DNA from: Beijerinckiaceae bacterium | GTDB lineage: Bacteria; Bacteroidota; Bacteroidia; Chitinophagales; Chitinophagaceae | Assembly (NCBI GenBank): GCA_903970475.1 | Contig: CAJCIQ010000211.1 | Location: forward strand, 30,442-94,441 | Direction: 5' to 3' | DNA: 64,000 bases | Shown here: piece by piece, positions 60,223-64,000 of the stretch | How positions within the stretch are numbered: the first letter of the stretch is position 1 | How the letters are laid out: each line of letters begins with the position of its first letter | Notes under the pieces: model-generated | The model's input: the letters and a program-made list of their open reading frames with translations, nothing else | The model's database searches: none | What the model was told of the DNA's origin: nothing | Made by a program: the position numbers and the translations under genes

Positions 60223-61527
60223 ATGAGAAAAATTCAGACACTTGTTTTAGGACTAGTTTGTTTACTCCTTGCCTCTGTAACCCAGGCCCAAAACACACCC
60301 TTTGGTAAACCGGATTCCCTGATCAAACCAGGATACAATATCTGGGGTTATGCTTTTATGGACGCTTATTACAAAGGACATGCTGATACTGCTGGTACCT
60401 GGAACGGATCTTTCCATGGCCGTGGCGGTTCCAACCAATACACAGGTATTCCCGCAGGGCACACTGCCTTCCAATCCCGTCGTATTTACCTGGGCTTTGA
60501 TTACGTCCTTAACAAACACTTCCAGACTGAGTTCCTGCTGGCTGACGAAGATAACTTCAGCGATCCCAGCACTGCCACTACGCCTGCTGTTCCCAACGGA
60601 GACCTGCTGGCTAATGGCAAATCTGCTTTCTACCTTAAATTAGCCAACATCCGCTGGCACAATATCTGGAATGGTACCGACTTCGTTTTCGGTCAGCAAG
60701 CCACTCCTTCCTTTCCCCTGCTGACGGAAGTTGTCTGGGGATACCGTTCTATCGAAAGGACCGTATCCGACATCCGTCGTACCCCTTCTTATGATTTCGG
60801 TGCAGGTTTGAACGGTACGTTTGACCCCAAAACCCGTAACTTCGGTTATGACCTGTTGGTTGCCAACGGCAGTTCCGCAAAACCAGTAGCTTATACCAAC
60901 AACTTCCGTTGGTTCTATGGTGATGTTTGGGCTAAATTATTTGATAAACACCTTATGTTGGATTTGTATGCTGACTACGAGCGCCAGAACTGGACACCTG
61001 TTTGGCACAACAGCCGTCAAATGGTTAAAGGGTTCATCGCTTACACCACCCCCAAACTTACCGTTGGTGTAGAAGGATTTATCAACACCTTGAAGAACGA
61101 CGCTTTCATGACCCAAACCGCTGCTGCCGGTGGCGCTGTTGACACAGCCAATGCAGTTGCCGAGGCACTGAGTGCTTATGTTCGCGGTAAAATCATTAGC
61201 GACAAGCTGGGCTTCTTCATCCGTCTGGACAGCTATAACCCCAATAAGAACCTGACTTCAAGCAACGTGGCTAATTACACTAAAACGGTTGGACACATTT
61301 CAAACTACATTGAACCAGGTGCATCTCCGCTGATCAATGGTGGCGCTGCCGGCGGCAACAACGTTCACGAAACGTTCTTCACTGCCGGTCTGGACTTCAC
61401 CCCGATCAAACAGGTACACATTATGCCCAACGTATGGTACGACCACTACCACACCATGGGTAATGCAACGGCTGACAACCACGATGTCGTATATCGTATG
61501 ACTTTCTACTACATCTATGGTAAATAA
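60223..61527 (+). CDS. Outer-membrane porin, probably phosphate-related
   Basis: A 434-residue beta-barrel protein from the ATG at 60223, where the signal peptide RKIQTLVLGLVCLLLASVTQAQ begins; the TTG at 60199 upstream is less likely. Alternating aromatic strands run to the C-terminal YRMTFYYIYGK, the terminal Phe/Tyr-rich strand of a porin. Its position directly before pstS in one operon and behind PHO-box-like repeats suggests a role like OprP/OprO in phosphate entry, although the ligand-binding residues of those porins cannot be confirmed by eye. Confidence 0.85.
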   Translation: MRKIQTLVLGLVCLLLASVTQAQNTPFGKPDSLIKPGYNIWGYAFMDAYYKGHADTAGTWNGSFHGRGGSNQYTGIPAGHTAFQSRRIYLGFDYVLNKHFQTEFLLADEDNFSDPSTATTPAVPNGDLLANGKSAFYLKLANIRWHNIWNGTDFVFGQQATPSFPLLTEVVWGYRSIERTVSDIRRTPSYDFGAGLNGTFDPKTRNFGYDLLVANGSSAKPVAYTNNFRWFYGDVWAKLFDKHLMLDLYADYERQNWTPVWHNSRQMVKGFIAYTTPKLTVGVEGFINTLKNDAFMTQTAAAGGAVDTANAVAEALSAYVRGKIISDKLGFFIRLDSYNPNKNLTSSNVANYTKTVGHISNYIEPGASPLINGGAAGGNNVHETFFTAGLDFTPIKQVHIMPNVWYDHYHTMGNATADNHDVVYRMTFYYIYGK

Positions 61528-61564
61528 TTTGTTCAACTGAAAAGGAAACCTTCTACAAACCGTT

Positions 61565-62659
61565 ATGATCAACAAATTCCCATTCAAGACTTTGCTCGCT
61601 TCAGGCGCCCTTATGCTGGCCCTGGGTATGACCGCCTGTAACGGCGGCGCCGGAAAATCCGGAGGAAATGACAGCACTTCTGACGACAACACCCTGTTGG
61701 GCGCTGGTAGTACTTTTGTTTTCCCCTTGTTTTCCAAACAGTTTGATGAATACAACAAGCAGACTGGTCTGAAAGTGAACTACCAATCCATCGGAAGCGG
61801 TGGTGGTATCCTCCAACTGACCAACAAAACCGTTGACTTCGGCGATTCTGATGCGCCCCTCAACGACGAGCAGACCACCAAGATGGGTGCTCCTGCCCTG
61901 CACATCCCCATGTGTTCCGGCGCAGTCGTACTGTCTTATAACCTGCCTGACGTAAAGGATACCCTCAAACTGACGCCCGCTATCATCAGCGATCTGTTTT
62001 TGGGCAAAATCACCAAATGGAATGATAAAGCCATTGCGGCTGTTAATCCTGGAGTAAAACTTCCTGATATGGCTGTGGCCATTGCTCACCGTACGGACGG
62101 AAGTGGTACTACCAACATCTTCACCACTTACCTGACCCAGGTTAGCCCTGAGTGGACAACCAAAGTAGGTAAGGGTTCCTCTGTAAACTGGCCTGTAGGG
62201 CTGGGTGGAAAAGGAAACGCTGGTGTTGCGGGTCTGGTTCAACAAACCCCTGGAGCTATTGGTTATGTAGAACTGGCTTATGCTATCCAAAACAAGATGG
62301 CCTTCGCCAAATTGCAAAACAAAGCCGGCAACTTCATCACCCCTACGGTTGCTTCTACCAGCGCCGCTGGAAACATACCACTGCCTGCTGACGCTAAAGT
62401 ATCTATCTCCAACACAGACGCTGCTGATGGTTATCCTTTGGCCAGCTTCACTTGGGCATTGATCTACAAAGAGCAGAACTACAATAATCGTTCCGCCGAC
62501 AGGGCAACCAAATTGCTCAAATTATTGTGGTGGAATATCCACGATGGTCAGAAATTTGCCGATAGCCTCAATTATGCGCCCCTGCCTCCGGCAGCGGTAA
62601 CTGTAGCAGAAAACATTCTGAAATCTGCTACCTATAATGGAAAGGCTATTCTGCCATAA
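61565..62659 (+). CDS. pstS: Phosphate ABC transporter substrate-binding lipoprotein PstS
   Basis: A 364-residue phosphate-binding protein. The signal peptide ends in the lipobox LGMTAC with Cys25 as the lipidated residue. A Ser/Asp/Gly linker follows, then the PstS fold: GAGSTFVFPLFSKQ, YQSIGSGGGI, DFGDSDAPL (phosphate-binding Ser/Asp), HRTDGSGTTNIFT and QQTPGAIGYVELAY. It binds phosphate in the periplasm and hands it to PstC/PstA. It lies 37 bp after the porin gene and is separated from pstC by a hairpin-containing gap. Confidence 0.97.
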   Translation: MINKFPFKTLLASGALMLALGMTACNGGAGKSGGNDSTSDDNTLLGAGSTFVFPLFSKQFDEYNKQTGLKVNYQSIGSGGGILQLTNKTVDFGDSDAPLNDEQTTKMGAPALHIPMCSGAVVLSYNLPDVKDTLKLTPAIISDLFLGKITKWNDKAIAAVNPGVKLPDMAVAIAHRTDGSGTTNIFTTYLTQVSPEWTTKVGKGSSVNWPVGLGGKGNAGVAGLVQQTPGAIGYVELAYAIQNKMAFAKLQNKAGNFITPTVASTSAAGNIPLPADAKVSISNTDAADGYPLASFTWALIYKEQNYNNRSADRATKLLKLLWWNIHDGQKFADSLNYAPLPPAAVTVAENILKSATYNGKAILP

Positions 62660-62709
62660 TCCGCGTATGAAAAACCGACTCTGGTCAACATACCGTAGAT
62701 AATTTACAG

Positions 62710-62748
62710 GTAATTACCCGCAGGGCATGGCTCCTAGCGGGTAATTAC
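62710..62748 (+). promoter_or_regulatory. Perfect 12-bp inverted repeat between pstS and pstC
   Basis: GTAATTACCCGC (62710-62721) pairs exactly with GCGGGTAATTAC (62737-62748), loop 15 nt, followed by TTATTTAT. The structure lies in the 119-bp gap between pstS and pstC and probably acts as a partial terminator or a 3'-stabilising hairpin, keeping PstS more abundant than the membrane subunits (inference). Confidence 0.65.
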
Positions 62749-62778
62749 TTATTTATACAAAGAGAAATTTTAGGCCTA

Positions 62779-63765
62779 GTGAAATCGAACGTCGTGTCAT
62801 ACAACCCTTCTTTAGATCAATCAGGTTTGGATAAACCGGTGGCTTTTGTAAAGCCAAAAGTCAAGACGGCCAACCGTTCTTCGAAGCAAATCTGGATGGA
62901 AAACTTTTTCCGCAAGGCCCTGATTGTGATCGCGGTTTTGATGGTCATCCTCGTCCTGAGCATTCTGCTTACCCTGATTGTACAGTCCATGCCTTCCATA
63001 AAGGCACTCGGCGTTAAATTCCTTTGGGGTAAAGTTTGGGATCCTGTAACCGACACCTATGGGGCCCTGCCCTTTTTAGTGGGAACCCTGATCACTTCCT
63101 TTTTGGCACTGATCATTTCCATCCCTTTTTCCTTTGCCGTGGCCATCTTCTTGGGGGAATATTACCCGGATGGCTGGTTGAGCAATTTTTTGAAAAACAT
63201 GGTGGAACTGATTGCCGCTGTCCCTTCTGTGATTTACGGCTTTTGGGGGTTTTTCGTACTGGTACCCATCATCCGGGTACTGGAAGCCAAGATCGGAGCG
63301 CCTACTTATGGTTCGGGCTATTTTGCCGCCTCTGTGGTGCTGGCGATCATGATCATCCCTTATGCCGCCTCTTTATCAAGGGAAATCATCCGGATGGTCC
63401 CTTCCCACCTCAAAGAAGGAGCCTACGCTTTAGGAGCTACCCGCTACGAAGTCATTAAAAACGTCATTTTACCTTATACCAAGTCTGGATTACTGGCTGG
63501 TATCCTACTGTCCTTGGGACGGGCCCTGGGTGAAACCATGGCCGTGACCATGGTGATCGGCAACAGTCCTGCCCTGCCCCACGGGATATATGGTATATTC
63601 CAACCAGGTAATACCATGGCCTCGGTCATCGCCAATGAGTTTACCGAAGCGGCCGGCAGCGTCTATTTATCCGCCCTGATCGAACTGGGTCTGGTACTGT
63701 TCCTGGTCACCGTCGTGATCAACGTGCTGGGTAAACGCATTATTTCAAGATTCACCAATGATTGA
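62779..63765 (+). CDS. pstC: Phosphate ABC transporter permease PstC
   Basis: A 328-residue inner-membrane permease with a GTG start at 62779, a basic N-terminal tail of about 48 residues and six helices. The binding-protein-dependent permease motif (EGAYALGATRYEVIKNVILPYTKSG) is the EAA loop that contacts the PstB ATPase, and SLGRALGETMAVTMVIGN is the PstC hallmark. It overlaps nothing and ends 2 bp before pstA. Confidence 0.96.
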   Translation: MKSNVVSYNPSLDQSGLDKPVAFVKPKVKTANRSSKQIWMENFFRKALIVIAVLMVILVLSILLTLIVQSMPSIKALGVKFLWGKVWDPVTDTYGALPFLVGTLITSFLALIISIPFSFAVAIFLGEYYPDGWLSNFLKNMVELIAAVPSVIYGFWGFFVLVPIIRVLEAKIGAPTYGSGYFAASVVLAIMIIPYAASLSREIIRMVPSHLKEGAYALGATRYEVIKNVILPYTKSGLLAGILLSLGRALGETMAVTMVIGNSPALPHGIYGIFQPGNTMASVIANEFTEAAGSVYLSALIELGLVLFLVTVVINVLGKRIISRFTND

Positions 63766-63767
63766 TC

Positions 63768-64000
63768 ATGAGCGCAAGAATTAATTATCGATTGGGCAAA
63801 AACCGCGCGTTTAAAGTGTTGGTGATTGTTTTTGCCTTCCTCATCTGCATTCCCTTGTTATTTATCATCCTGTATATTTTTAAAGAAGGGATTACGAAAA
63901 TCAACTGGCATTTCCTCACCAAAATACCCAAACCGGTCGGTGAAGTGGGGGGCGGTATCGCCAACGCCCTCGTAGGAAGCCTGATCATTGTGGCGGTAGC
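63768..64000 (+). CDS. pstA: Phosphate ABC transporter permease PstA (N-terminal part)
   Basis: The ATG at 63768, 2 bp after the pstC stop, opens a frame that runs off the window end (77 complete codons). It has a basic N-terminus, a first helix (VLVIVFAFLICIPLLFIILYI), and the PstA signature KIPKPVGEVGGGIANALVGS leading into the second helix. The remaining domains lie outside the window; PstB is expected next. Confidence 0.93.
   Translation, partial: MSARINYRLGKNRAFKVLVIVFAFLICIPLLFIILYIFKEGITKINWHFLTKIPKPVGEVGGGIANALVGSLIIVAV

Overview
The window looks like chromosomal DNA of a Bacteroidota bacterium, most likely Chitinophagales/Chitinophagaceae (inference). The evidence is two very large secreted proteins with type IX secretion (T9SS) C-terminal sorting domains, LytS/LytTR regulation, TAnnTTTG-like -7 promoter elements, OmpA and porin types typical of the phylum, and a base composition of roughly half G+C. 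I saw no rRNA, tRNA, CRISPR array, transposase or phage structural gene.

Layout. (1) 1-105 is the tail of a DEAD-box RNA helicase. (2) 163-6759 is an envelope-hydrolase region: a membrane-anchored patatin-like lipase, an unknown five-helix membrane protein, an N-acetylmuramoyl-L-alanine amidase with an SH3 domain, an M19-type dipeptidase and a polysaccharide deacetylase. (3) 6761-11321 (minus) holds two hypothetical proteins, a GH47 alpha-mannosidase, a small secreted protein, and a NarL-type response regulator with its soluble histidine kinase. (4) 12088-13989 is a LytS/LytTR two-component pair behind an AT-rich gap of about 770 bp.

(5) 14079-20207 is a glycan module: a GT-C membrane glycosyltransferase, a GT4 glycosyltransferase, a hexapeptide acyltransferase, and a UbiA prenyltransferase / DprE2-like reductase / HAD phosphatase trio that resembles the polyprenyl-phosphoryl-arabinose pathway of actinobacteria. 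(6) 20274-24317 encodes an RCC1-PKD-T9SS surface protein, and 24492-26844 a gluconate-dehydrogenase-type subunit 3 plus a GMC oxidoreductase. (7) 26808-51427 is the major exopolysaccharide locus. Its minus arm is a receiver protein, a receiver-like/sugar-transferase fusion that probably primes the lipid carrier, two GT2 and two GT4 enzymes, a flippase on the opposite strand, and a GT14. Its plus arm is a GT2, a 2271-residue alpha/beta-hydrolase/PA14/FN3/T9SS protein, a Wzc-like co-polymerase/ATPase, a 31-residue membrane miniprotein, a Wzy/ligase-like polymerase, a half-size TolC-like protein, a GT-C enzyme and an acyltransferase. Together they could prime, extend, decorate, flip, polymerise and export a polysaccharide, but no Wza/GumB-type export protein is present.

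(8) 51876-57689 contains a Gfo/Idh/MocA oxidoreductase without the usual catalytic lysine, a small unknown protein, a bacterial NHEJ operon (Ku, stand-alone LigD-type ligase, stand-alone LigD-type polymerase), a DUF6263-like lipoprotein and a membrane protein. (9) 57918-60006 has a membrane protein and an OmpA-family protein separated by strong terminators. (10) 60223-64000 is a phosphate-uptake operon (porin, pstS, pstC, start of pstA) preceded by three 11-bp-spaced PHO-box-like repeats, with a perfect 12-bp inverted repeat between pstS and pstC.

No single locus is demonstrably a new system from sequence alone. The best candidates for something undescribed are the receiver-fused priming transferase within a Wza-less export locus, the DprE2-like polyprenyl-sugar module, the thrice-repeated TGNNSG domain, and the hydrolase cluster without signal peptides near the left end.
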